From Pedobacter schmidteae (GTDB lineage: Bacteria > Bacteroidota > Bacteroidia > Sphingobacteriales > Sphingobacteriaceae), in NCBI GenBank assembly GCA_945906015.1, contig CAMDQV010000005.1:1-22415 (forward strand): DNA of 22,415 nucleotides, written 5' to 3'. The notes under the pieces are model-generated. The model did no database searches and was not told the origin of the DNA. It saw nothing but the letters and a program-made list of their open reading frames with translations. The translations under genes were made by a program, and so were the position numbers. Of this stretch, positions 8,370-15,523 are shown in pieces; position 1 is the stretch's first letter, and each line of letters opens with the position of its first letter.

Positions 8370-8373
8370 GCAA

Positions 8374-9123
8374 ATGATCAGAATTTTTAAAAATGCTAGT
8401 GCAATTTTATTCCTGATCTATAGTATGATGGTATTTATTGCTGCCATGATACTTGTCTTTCCATTCATTCTGATCAGTTCAATACTATTTAAAGAAAAAC
8501 AGGCACAGAATATCATTTTTCTCTTTCTTAAACTTTGGGCATGGGTCTTTTCATTAGTATGCTTTTTTCCGGTCAGAATTAGGGGATACAAACACAAAAA
8601 TCAGGATAAAGCCTTTATATATGTATGCAACCATAATTCATATTTAGACGCAATTGCCGTTGTAATTGGTATTTCAGGCTCAGTAAAGCCTTTAGGTAAA
8701 ATTGAAATGGTTAAAACTCCCCTTTTTGGGATGATCTACAAGAGAGTTGTAGTTTTGATTGACAGGAAAAATAAAGAAAGTCGTGCACGTAGTGTTGAAG
8801 AATTGAAGATTGACCTTGCCCGGGGACAATCTATTCTGATATTCCCGGAAGGTACAATGAACAAAACTGAAGCAGGCCTAGCCGACTTTTATGATGGAGC
8901 ATTCAGGCTTGCTATTGAAACTCAAACAGATATAGCACCTATGGTTATTTTAAATGCAAGAAACCTCCTCCCAAGGGCAAATCCTCTTAGCGTAAAACCA
9001 GGATTGATCACCTGCATTTTTGATGAACCTGTGTACGTAGCCGGACTTAAAGCAGAAGACTTGGAAGATTTAAAGGCTAAGGTTCGAAAGCGAATGGAGA
9101 ATTTAATGAAAATTTCGGTTTAA
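8374..9123 (+). CDS. Lysophospholipid / 1-acyl-glycerol-3-phosphate acyltransferase family protein
   Basis: This 249-aa membrane-associated acyltransferase (PlsC/LPLAT family) probably transfers an acyl chain from acyl-ACP or acyl-CoA to a lysolipid. The catalytic HX4D motif is H87-NSYL-D92 and the second conserved motif is FPEGT (157-161). An N-terminal hydrophobic region (about residues 8-37) should anchor it in the membrane. I place the start at ATG 8374, 4 bp after the rnc stop. The frame is open further upstream to 8278, but that would overlap rnc and add residues with no family resemblance. The stop codon overlaps that of the convergent gene at 9120. The exact acceptor cannot be told from sequence. 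Confidence 0.88.
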   Translation: MIRIFKNASAILFLIYSMMVFIAAMILVFPFILISSILFKEKQAQNIIFLFLKLWAWVFSLVCFFPVRIRGYKHKNQDKAFIYVCNHNSYLDAIAVVIGISGSVKPLGKIEMVKTPLFGMIYKRVVVLIDRKNKESRARSVEELKIDLARGQSILIFPEGTMNKTEAGLADFYDGAFRLAIETQTDIAPMVILNARNLLPRANPLSVKPGLITCIFDEPVYVAGLKAEDLEDLKAKVRKRMENLMKISV

Positions 9124-9893
9124 TATTTTAACTTCTTCTCAGTTAGGTCTTTAGCCTTTGGCAATGGAGGCAAACTTTTGAGTCCCTTTGGGCGACCTGA
9201 ATTGTTAAATGTTTGAAGCGATCTTTTAAGGTAGTTGATCAAGGCGTATTCATCCCAGGTAGATAATGATTCATAATCTGGGCGAAATGTAATCATGAAA
9301 TTTTTCAGATTAAGGCTGTCTAATCCGGTAATATTTTGCACAGTATAGGCATTAAACCTCCGATCAACCTCCGATTGCCGCAGCTCGTTCGTATAATAGG
9401 AATTAAACCTGCGCGCCTGTCCGGGTGTTTTACCAACGAGCTCATAAATTGCAGTAAGTGGCTGAAAAATATAGGCTAACCAGGGAGGTTTCCCGGCATA
9501 ATAGGAACCTTTTTTTCGGTATTGATCTTTTATCTCATCCAGTTCCTGCTTTTTACTTTGGCCCTGAACCATCACTTCTGAAAGCTTGATTACGGGCTGA
9601 AGCCTCAGAACAAGATCAGAAAGATCAGGCAGAACAAGGATCAGTTCGGTATATCCAGATTTTGAAAAATTAAGGGTGTCGCCCTTCAAGGCTGGTATTC
9701 TAAACAATCCATATTCATCACTTTGGCTGATTCGCTTAGTTCTTTTATTAAGAATAAACACATTGCCAAGTTTTGATACACCAGATTTTTCCATGATTAG
9801 CCCCCTTACTGCAGGTTCCTGGGCATACAAAAACCTATTTGCAGAACAAATAAATAGGATAGCCACAATAAATGCAATAAGAACCTGTTTCAT
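9120..9893 (-). CDS. Secreted protein with carboxypeptidase-regulatory-like (CarboxypepD_reg) domain
   Basis: This 257-aa protein has a clear signal peptide (MKQVLIAFIVAILFICSANRF, ending near YAQ). A beta-rich CarboxypepD-regulatory-like domain follows at about residues 28-110: VRGLIMEKSGVSKLGNVFI, then DEYGLFRIPALKGDTLNFSKSGY and a VMVQG ending. The C-terminal half is polar, with an RRFNSYYTNELRQSEVDRRF segment that I do not recognise. Such proteins are common in Bacteroidota and sit in the periplasm or outer membrane. Function is unknown. I use ATG 9893, because the longer frame needs a TTG at 9911 that would spoil the signal peptide. A TAATTTTG box lies just 6 nt upstream of this ATG. Confidence 0.8.
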   Translation of the reverse strand: MKQVLIAFIVAILFICSANRFLYAQEPAVRGLIMEKSGVSKLGNVFILNKRTKRISQSDEYGLFRIPALKGDTLNFSKSGYTELILVLPDLSDLVLRLQPVIKLSEVMVQGQSKKQELDEIKDQYRKKGSYYAGKPPWLAYIFQPLTAIYELVGKTPGQARRFNSYYTNELRQSEVDRRFNAYTVQNITGLDSLNLKNFMITFRPDYESLSTWDEYALINYLKRSLQTFNNSGRPKGLKSLPPLPKAKDLTEKKLKY

Positions 9894-9899
9894 CTGTAT

Positions 9900-9907
9900 C
9901 AAAATTA
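9900..9907 (-). promoter_or_regulatory. Putative -7 box of the CarboxypepD-reg-like gene
   Basis: TAATTTTG on the minus strand (9907-9900) matches TAnnTTTG. It ends 6 nt before ATG 9893, so the transcript would be leaderless or nearly so. No matching -33 TTG is seen, which keeps confidence modest. Confidence 0.35.
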
Positions 9908-9985
9908 GCAAAACATAGGCTGTGATTATCTAAAATAATATTAAATAGCGTAATTAATAGGCTTTAAGCCTTTCCAATTAAATCT

Positions 9986-9993
9986 TATCTTTG
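9986..9993 (+). promoter_or_regulatory. Putative -7 box of yicC, implying a leaderless transcript
   Basis: TATCTTTG is an exact TAnnTTTG match ending 4 nt before the yicC ATG at 9998. If used, transcription would begin at or next to the start codon. A T-rich GCTTT about 20 nt upstream is only a weak -33 element. Confidence 0.45.
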
Positions 9994-9997
9994 CCGT

Positions 9998-10873
9998 ATG
10001 ATTAAATCCATGACAGGCTATGGTTTGGCTACCAATGATTTTGCCCACGCAAAATATACGGTTGAGATCAAATCATTGAACAGTAAGTTCCTGGAACTTT
10101 CTTTAAAGATTCCAAAGGCATTTTCTGATAAAGAGTTTTTATTAAGAAATGAATGTGCCAGGCAAATTGAACGCGGGAAGTTAAATATTAGTATCAACAT
10201 TGAATATGCAGAAACTACATTAAAGACCTCCAGCATCAATCAGCCATTACTTAGTCATTATTATGCTCAGCTTAAGGAATCAGCGGATAACTTAGGAGAT
10301 ACTGGCAGCAACCTGTTTCAAATAGCATTGAACTTCCCAGAAGTTGTTCAGTATTCGGTTGATGAATTAAGCGAAGACGAATGGAAAATAGTTTATAAAA
10401 CTTTTGAACAGGCAGTGGCAAATTTCCAAAACTTTAGACAGGATGAAGGTGGAGTTTTAAAGCTTGACTTGATTCTGCGAATAACAAACATAATGGAAGG
10501 GATGAGACTGGTTTCAGAACAGGAGCCACTACGTATTCCATCAATAAAAGATCGTTTAAGCCAGTTTTTAGTAGATGCTGTTGGAAAAGAGAACATTGAT
10601 CATAACCGCTTTGAGCAGGAGTTGATCTATTTTATCGACAAGTTGGATATCACTGAAGAAAAAACCCGTTTAAAAAGCCATTGCGATTACTTTATTGCTG
10701 CACTGCAGGATAAAGATGCAAACGGAAAAAAATTAGGATTTATTTCACAGGAAATAGGACGCGAGATCAATACAATGGGCTCAAAGGCCAATGATGCTAA
10801 AATGCAACAGATTGTTGTGGGCATGAAAGAAGAACTGGAAAAGATCAAGGAGCAATTATTAAACGTATTGTAA
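9998..10873 (+). CDS. yicC: YicC/YloC family endoribonuclease
   Basis: This 291-aa cytoplasmic protein belongs to the YicC/YloC family, whose members have been reported as endoribonucleases involved in RNA turnover. The N-terminus has the family start IKSMTGYG, so the ATG at 9998 is secure. The YicC N-domain runs to about residue 155. The C-terminal domain ends with the conserved block GFISQEIGREINTMGSKANDAKMQQIVVGMKEELEKIKEQLLN, seen as separate recognisable phrases. Length is standard. The neighbour downstream is gmk, a pairing that recurs in many bacteria. The two are separated here by a 191-bp array of heptad repeats. Confidence 0.95.
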   Translation: MIKSMTGYGLATNDFAHAKYTVEIKSLNSKFLELSLKIPKAFSDKEFLLRNECARQIERGKLNISINIEYAETTLKTSSINQPLLSHYYAQLKESADNLGDTGSNLFQIALNFPEVVQYSVDELSEDEWKIVYKTFEQAVANFQNFRQDEGGVLKLDLILRITNIMEGMRLVSEQEPLRIPSIKDRLSQFLVDAVGKENIDHNRFEQELIYFIDKLDITEEKTRLKSHCDYFIAALQDKDANGKKLGFISQEIGREINTMGSKANDAKMQQIVVGMKEELEKIKEQLLNVL

Positions 10874-10929
10874 AGTTGTAAGTTATAAGTTGTAGGTTAT
10901 AGGTTGTAGGTTATAAGTTGTAGGTTGTA
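10874..10929 (+). repeat. Heptad tandem repeat, block 1 (8 units RGTTRTA)
   Basis: Directly after the yicC stop codon, eight head-to-tail 7-bp units follow RGTTRTA (agttgta, agttata, ggttata, ggttgta). There is no interruption in 56 bp. A 19-bp spacer (10930-10948) separates it from the second, oppositely oriented block. Confidence 0.95.
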
Positions 10930-10948
10930 GGTAAACTAAACTTAGTAT

Positions 10949-11060
10949 TTAAAACTTATTACCTATTACTTATTACCTATTACTTATTACCTATTACTTA
11001 TTACTTATTACTTATTACCTATTACTTACTACTTAAAACTTAAAACTTACTACTCAAAAC
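10949..11060 (+). repeat. Heptad tandem repeat, block 2 (16 units, YTATTAC type) before gmk
   Basis: Sixteen uninterrupted 7-bp units (112 bp), mostly ttattac and ctattac, become more varied near the end (ttactac, ttaaaac, tcaaaac). Read on the minus strand the units are GTAATAR or GTTTTAA. They therefore resemble block 1 in inverted orientation. The array ends 4 nt before the GTG start of gmk and replaces any ribosome binding site. Confidence 0.95.
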
Positions 11061-11064
11061 TCAA

Positions 11065-11634
11065 GTGAACGGTAAACTAATCATATTTTCAGCCCCATCA
11101 GGTGCAGGTAAAACCACAATTGTACATCATTTATTAAAAGTGATGCCTGATCTTTCCTTTTCAATTTCAGCTACAACAAGGGAGCAACGTGGGGATGAGG
11201 TTAATGGGCAAGACTATTATTTTATCAATCAGGAAAGTTTTCTTCATAAGATTGCCCAGAAAGAGTTTGTTGAGTTTGAAGAAGTTTATACCGGAACTTT
11301 TTATGGAACACTCAGGGCTGAGATTGAGCGGATCTGGGCTGAAGGTAAACATGTGATTTTTGATATTGATGTAATCGGCGGACTACACTTAAAGAAAAAA
11401 TATGGCGAAAGTGCATTAGCTATATTTGTTCAACCCCCATCATTGGAAGTTTTAATTGAGAGACTCACTTCACGGGGAACCGATCTTCCTGAAAAGTTAG
11501 CTGAACGAATTAAAAAAGCTGATAAAGAACTAAAATATGCTGATCAGTTTGATGTGATTTTAAAAAATTACGAGTTGGAAAAAGCCTGTGCAGAAGCAGA
11601 AAAGCTAGTCACACAATTTCTTGCTCAAAATTAA
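11065..11634 (+). CDS. gmk: Guanylate kinase
   Basis: This 189-aa cytoplasmic kinase phosphorylates GMP with ATP to give GDP, an essential step for GTP and dGTP supply. The P-loop is visible as SAPSGAGKTT (residues 9-18). The GMP-binding segment includes SATTREQRGDEVNGQDYYF and the acidic EFVEFEEVYTGTFYGT stretch. The later LTSRGTDLPEKLAERI is the family lid region. I choose the GTG at 11065 because it begins MNGKLIIFSAPSG, the natural family N-terminus, and no in-frame ATG gives a better start. The heptad array runs to 4 nt before it, so there is no Shine-Dalgarno sequence. It is probably part of a yicC-gmk-nadD transcript. Confidence 0.97.
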   Translation: MNGKLIIFSAPSGAGKTTIVHHLLKVMPDLSFSISATTREQRGDEVNGQDYYFINQESFLHKIAQKEFVEFEEVYTGTFYGTLRAEIERIWAEGKHVIFDIDVIGGLHLKKKYGESALAIFVQPPSLEVLIERLTSRGTDLPEKLAERIKKADKELKYADQFDVILKNYELEKACAEAEKLVTQFLAQN

Positions 11635-11663
11635 AATAAGATGTCCTACTTACCCATTCTTAC

Positions 11664-11775
11664 ATCTCATATCTCATATCTAGTATCTCATATCTCACAT
11701 CTAGTATCTCATATCTCATATCTCATATCTAGTATCTCACATCTCACATCTAGTATCTCATATCTCATATCTCCA
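11664..11775 (+). repeat. Heptad tandem repeat (16 units, ATCTCAT type) before nadD
   Basis: Sixteen uninterrupted 7-bp units (112 bp) use three main variants: atctcat, atctagt and atctcac. The last unit is atctcca. It ends 5 nt before the nadD ATG at 11781, again in place of a ribosome binding site. The sequence is unrelated to the gmk array, but unit length, unit number and position match. Confidence 0.95.
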
Positions 11776-11780
11776 AGTAT

Positions 11781-12353
11781 ATGAAAATAGGACTATTCTT
11801 CGGCTCATTCAATCCCGTTCATATTGGCCATCTGATCATAGCCAATTATATGGCGAACTATACAAACCTTCAGCAAGTTTGGTTGGTCGTTTCTCCTCAT
11901 AATCCTTTGAAAGAAAAGAGCGACCTGATCAATATGTATGATCGGCTGGAAATGGCGAAACTCGCAACGGAAGATGCAATAAATATCAGGGTGAGCGATG
12001 TGGAACTAAAACTTCCGCAACCATCCTATACCATTGATACACTAGCTTATCTTCATGAAAAATACCCGGAGCATGAATTCAGTCTAATCATGGGCTCAGA
12101 CAATTTAACCTCAATCAAAAAATGGAAAAATTATGAACTGATTCTACGTGATTATCATATTCATATCTACCCTAGACCCGGGTTTGAAATTCAAGAATTC
12201 AAGGACCATCCTTCCATAACAAGTACAGAAACTCCTCTTATGGAATTATCAGCCACGTTTATTCGGAAAGCTGTTAAAGAAGGAAAGAATGTACACTATT
12301 TTGTGCATGACAAAGTGCTTAAATTCATCGATAGCAAGAATTTATACCGTTAA
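11781..12353 (+). CDS. nadD: Nicotinate-nucleotide adenylyltransferase
   Basis: This 190-aa enzyme joins nicotinate mononucleotide and ATP to nicotinate adenine dinucleotide, an essential step of NAD synthesis. The nucleotidyltransferase fold is shown by GLFFGSFNPVHIGH with the HxGH motif (H14-x-G-H17). Near the C-terminus, LSATFIRKAV corresponds to the ISxTxxR motif. MGSDNLTSIKKWKNY is also typical of NadD. Length is normal. The start ATG lies 5 nt after a 16-unit heptad array. Neighbours yicC and gmk upstream on the same strand suggest one transcript, although the arrays could split it. Confidence 0.96.
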   Translation: MKIGLFFGSFNPVHIGHLIIANYMANYTNLQQVWLVVSPHNPLKEKSDLINMYDRLEMAKLATEDAINIRVSDVELKLPQPSYTIDTLAYLHEKYPEHEFSLIMGSDNLTSIKKWKNYELILRDYHIHIYPRPGFEIQEFKDHPSITSTETPLMELSATFIRKAVKEGKNVHYFVHDKVLKFIDSKNLYR

Positions 12354-12404
12354 TATTCAGCATTATCACTGCATTTAAGACGCTGAAAGAATTATAAACA
12401 TACT

Positions 12405-13007
12405 GTGAGCAACGAAAAAACCATACTTAAACTGAAACTTCCTACTGACCCGCTTTGGGTTAAGAATGTGGTTGAAAGTAATATTGAGGAGATTCTAACC
12501 GACCATGCCTTTTGCGAGCAGAAGGCTGCCAGCAATGCTATTACGCTTATCGTTCAAAATCCAAATCTATCTGACTTGGTACAGGAAATGGCCCTCTTGG
12601 TACAGGAGGAAATGAATCATTTTAAAAGGGTACATGATCTGATCCTTGCCAGGGGATTTGTGCTTGGCAGAGAACGAAAAGATCATTATGTGAATGAACT
12701 CTTACAATTTGTGATCAAAGGCGGAAGCAGGCATGATCAATTGATTGACCGACTCTTATTCTCTGCCATGATCGAAGCCAGAAGCTGTGAACGCTTCAAA
12801 GTTATGTCTGAACATATCAATGATGAAGAACTTTCCAAGTTCTATTATGAACTGATGGTCAGTGAAGCTGGGCATTATACCATGTTCATTGGGCTCGCTC
12901 GAAAATATGCTGAAGGAATCGATGTTGAAAAACGCTGGAAAGAATTTCTAGAGTATGAAGCTAAGGTTATACAAAATTACGGGAAATCGGAAACGATACA
13001 TGGTTGA
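12405..13007 (+). CDS. miaE: tRNA-(ms2io6A)-hydroxylase (MiaE-like diiron protein)
   Basis: This 200-aa helical protein resembles MiaE, which hydroxylates the isopentenyl group of ms2i6A at position 37 of certain tRNAs using a carboxylate-bridged diiron centre. Candidate ligands are visible in the expected spacing: Glu38, E69-M-N-H72, Glu124 and E154-A-G-H157. The start is GTG at 12405, giving the family-like N-terminus ILKLKLPTDPLWV. The gap of 51 bp after nadD has no terminator, so read-through is possible. The function rests on overall resemblance and diiron motifs. A ferritin-like protein with another substrate cannot be excluded. Confidence 0.85.
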   Translation: MSNEKTILKLKLPTDPLWVKNVVESNIEEILTDHAFCEQKAASNAITLIVQNPNLSDLVQEMALLVQEEMNHFKRVHDLILARGFVLGRERKDHYVNELLQFVIKGGSRHDQLIDRLLFSAMIEARSCERFKVMSEHINDEELSKFYYELMVSEAGHYTMFIGLARKYAEGIDVEKRWKEFLEYEAKVIQNYGKSETIHG

Positions 13008-13079
13008 TAACCGAATTATTTTACTCATAACCGACTATTTATCCCGTTGAGGCAGGTAGAAAGTTAGGATGAATAAATT

Positions 13080-13102
13080 AGAGATATGATCAACAGATCT
13101 CT
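13080..13102. repeat. Hairpin repeat unit, copy 1
   Basis: A 23-bp unit begins AGAGAT and ends ATCTCT (6-bp stem), with an 11-nt loop holding TGATCA. It matches the unit at 13204-13226 at 21 of 23 positions and looks like a stray partial copy of the larger element. Confidence 0.7.
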
Positions 13103-13159
13103 CAACAGTATCTGCCAAAGAAAACCTAGCGCAGGTGATCGAAAAAACGTTAAAATGGG

Positions 13160-13280
13160 CGTCATTCCGAATGAGGAACGAAGAGGAATCTGTTGAGTAA
13201 AACAGAGATTTGATCAGCAGATCTCTCCACGATTCAAAGTTTTTTAAAGGGAAACATAATTTAACGTGTTCGAGATGACG
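13160..13280. repeat. Dispersed intergenic inverted-repeat element
   Basis: The element starts CGTCATTCCGAATGAGGAAC and ends GAGATGACG, so its ends are inverted (CGTCAT/ATGACG). It contains the 23-bp hairpin unit at 13204-13226. The phrase GTCATTCCGA...GAGGAATCT is one I recognise from repeated intergenic elements in many Bacteroidota genomes. It encodes no protein and is probably non-autonomous. Dispersal in this genome cannot be checked from one window. Confidence 0.65.
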
Positions 13281-13335
13281 TTAATGTTGTCATCAAATCG
13301 AACAATCAAACAAAAAGCACGAATAACTATTCTTA

Positions 13336-14046
13336 CTATTTCTTAAACAACAGAAATATAGCAGGCCGTTTATGCAATTGCGGAATCTTCAGCTTCCATT
13401 CCCTTATACTTTTTGTCTGAATGAATTCACTTTCTGAGGTTAAGTCGCAGGCAATACATAATCTTGTTTCGGGTTTACAGCTTTTTAAGACCTCTTCCAG
13501 CATCGAATCGTTGCGAAATGGCGTTTCAATGAACATCTGAGTCTGGCTATGTCGCTCTGCCACCCCTTCTAACTCCTTAACCTTATTAGCCCGTTGTAAC
13601 TTATCAATTGGCAAATAACCATGAAATGTAAAACTCTGTCCGCTAAAACCAGAAGCCATCAAAGCCAGTAATATAGAACTGGGTCCGACCAATGGAACAA
13701 CTTTTATACCTTTTGAATGGGCTAAGGCCACAATTTCTGCTCCCGGATCAGCAACACCAGGACAACCGGCCTCACTCATCAAACCCACATCTTTGCCCGA
13801 TAACAAGCCTTTAAAGAATTCCTGAATATTACCATCTCTGTTATGCTTACCATAATCATGAATAATAAGCTCACTCTGGGGAGTTTTTAATCCAGCCTCC
13901 TTAAGAAACCTGCGTGCAGTTTTACTGTTCTCAACGATATATTCGTCAATGTGATTAATGGTATCAACTAGGTATGGAGTAAATGATTTTGCAGATGCAT
14001 TTTCTGCCAATGGAACAGGAATAAGATAAAGAGTGCCTAAAAGCAT
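13336..14046 (-). CDS. SAM-dependent methyltransferase, RsmI/YraL-like (tetrapyrrole methylase fold)
   Basis: This 236-aa protein belongs to the tetrapyrrole methylase superfamily and resembles RsmI, which methylates the 2'-O of C1402 in 16S rRNA. Family features are SEAGCPGVADPGAEIVALA (near residue 92), VVPLVGPSSILLALMASG and FTFHGYLP. The N-terminus is divergent: LYLIPVPLAEN replaces the usual TPIGNLxD. It may be the second, RsmI-related paralogue common in Bacteroidota and not the canonical enzyme. I place the start at ATG 14046, which begins MLLGTLYLIPVPL. The longer frame to 14079 adds unlikely residues. It is convergent with miaE and separate from the upstream aminotransferase by 169 bp. 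Confidence 0.8.
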   Translation of the reverse strand: MLLGTLYLIPVPLAENASAKSFTPYLVDTINHIDEYIVENSKTARRFLKEAGLKTPQSELIIHDYGKHNRDGNIQEFFKGLLSGKDVGLMSEAGCPGVADPGAEIVALAHSKGIKVVPLVGPSSILLALMASGFSGQSFTFHGYLPIDKLQRANKVKELEGVAERHSQTQMFIETPFRNDSMLEEVLKSCKPETRLCIACDLTSESEFIQTKSIREWKLKIPQLHKRPAIFLLFKK

Positions 14047-14215
14047 GTATAGTTTTTTGTACAAATTAATTAAAATCAATCCGAAATGCTGGTTTATATT
14101 GACAAATGATGAATACTAGCTAGTCATTTATTCTGCTTAGTATGATATTAAGCAATAAATTAATAACAATACAACCTTTGCGAAATCCTGAAAGAGTGAC
14201 ATTATTGGTTTAGCC

Positions 14216-15472
14216 CTATTTCAACTTGCTGAGCGCAAGTCTCATTCTTGGGATCATTTGCTGAATATCCTCAAGAGAACAACCTCCAACAGACGCTCTA
14301 AACCAATTCAAGCTATTGTCAGTACCGAATGCCGAAAAAGGCACAATTCCCATTTTAGCCTCTTTGATCAAGTAAAAATTAACAGCTGCACTATTTTTCA
14401 AAACCTCATCATCTGGTGTAGTTTTTCCGATATAATCAACCTTTACTGTCAAATAAATTGCACCCATTGGATTAATAGCATCCACTGCAAAGCCATCTGC
14501 CTTTAGCTGGATTATTCCCTGGTAAAGTGCATCTAAACTTTTTTGAACCTTCGCTTTGAAGGTGGTCAAAAAGGTATTTAATTCAAGTGGCTGGGTTAAA
14601 AATTTAGCTGTTGCAATTTGCTCTGGCTTAGGTGCCCATGCTCCCACATGACCTACAATAGTTTTCATTTTATCGATTACGTGCTCCGGACCAAAAGCCC
14701 ATCCAACCCGTACTCCTGTTGCAGCTAGACATTTAGAGATCCCATCAATATAAATTACATGGTCTTTCAACTCAGGTCTAAGGCTTACGGGATCATAATG
14801 AAACTGATTACTAAAAGTAAGGAGAGAGTAGATTTGATCGTACATGATATACAATGGCTTTTCATCTGCTGCACGGCTCTTATTCTCTTCGATCACCAGG
14901 TCACAAATTTCTTCCAGATCCTTTTTAGCAAACATGGTTCCGGTTGGGTTCAATGGAGAACATAATGCCAGTAGTGTTGCACCTTTTAAATGAGGCCTGA
15001 TATCATCAGCCTTAGGCATGAAATTATTATCCGCAGATGTGATCACAGGAACTTGTTCTGCACCTGTAAAGCGACAATAATGATTGTTATTCCATGATGG
15101 CGTTGGAAAAATCACTTTATCTCCCGGATCAATCAGTGCCATATAGGTGCCATAAATCAAAGGACGAGAGCCACCCGCAACCAAAATTTGCTTGCTGTTA
15201 TATTCCAATCCGAAGCGCTCTTTTACAAATGCCGAAACATTCTCACGCAACACAGCAACGCCCTCGGCGGGTGGATAATTAGTCTGATTATCTTGATATG
15301 CTTCTACAATTCCTGCTTTCAATTCATCTGGTATCGGATAAATAGTAGCGTCAAAATCACCGATAGTTAAGTTAGCAATCTGCTCACCTTTACGCTTAAG
15401 CTCATTGATCTGGCCTGCAATTTTTATAATTTCTGATCCCTCAAGTGTATTGGCTAATCTGGATATATTCAT
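14216..15472 (-). CDS. Pyridoxal-phosphate-dependent class I aminotransferase
   Basis: This 418-aa fold-type I aminotransferase resembles aspartate aminotransferases. The PLP-binding lysine is Lys247 in YIDGISKCLAATGVRVGW. PLP contacts include Asn175 in SPLNPTG and Asp212/Tyr215 in YDQIY. An N-terminal LTIGDFD segment replaces the usual LxxGEPD, so the substrate may differ from aspartate. It follows argH by 51 bp on the same strand with no terminator, so it may be the last gene of the arginine operon and could supply aspartate for ArgG or glutamate for the pathway. The substrate is not shown by the sequence. Confidence 0.88.
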   Translation of the reverse strand: MNISRLANTLEGSEIIKIAGQINELKRKGEQIANLTIGDFDATIYPIPDELKAGIVEAYQDNQTNYPPAEGVAVLRENVSAFVKERFGLEYNSKQILVAGGSRPLIYGTYMALIDPGDKVIFPTPSWNNNHYCRFTGAEQVPVITSADNNFMPKADDIRPHLKGATLLALCSPLNPTGTMFAKKDLEEICDLVIEENKSRAADEKPLYIMYDQIYSLLTFSNQFHYDPVSLRPELKDHVIYIDGISKCLAATGVRVGWAFGPEHVIDKMKTIVGHVGAWAPKPEQIATAKFLTQPLELNTFLTTFKAKVQKSLDALYQGIIQLKADGFAVDAINPMGAIYLTVKVDYIGKTTPDDEVLKNSAAVNFYLIKEAKMGIVPFSAFGTDNSLNWFRASVGGCSLEDIQQMIPRMRLALSKLK

Positions 15473-15523
15473 TCTGTAATGGATCTTTTAAGGATCTCTC
15501 TAATTAAATTCTTTTATTTAATA

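Larger units (their letters stand above)
13008..13335. other. Convergent intergenic region with dispersed repeats
   Basis: These 328 bases separate two convergent genes. I see no ORF of note. The region holds two near-identical 23-bp hairpin units and a roughly 121-bp element bounded by inverted CGTCAT/ATGACG ends. I see no clear rho-independent terminator for either neighbour. Confidence 0.6.

Noticed and set aside
8278..8373. Upstream in-frame start for the acyltransferase
   Set aside because: It overlaps the dsRNA-binding domain of rnc. The ATG at 8374, 4 bp after the rnc stop, gives a normal membrane-anchored start.
10874..11775. CRISPR array
   Set aside because: The units are 7 bp with no spacers and no cas genes nearby. 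They are simple tandem heptads.
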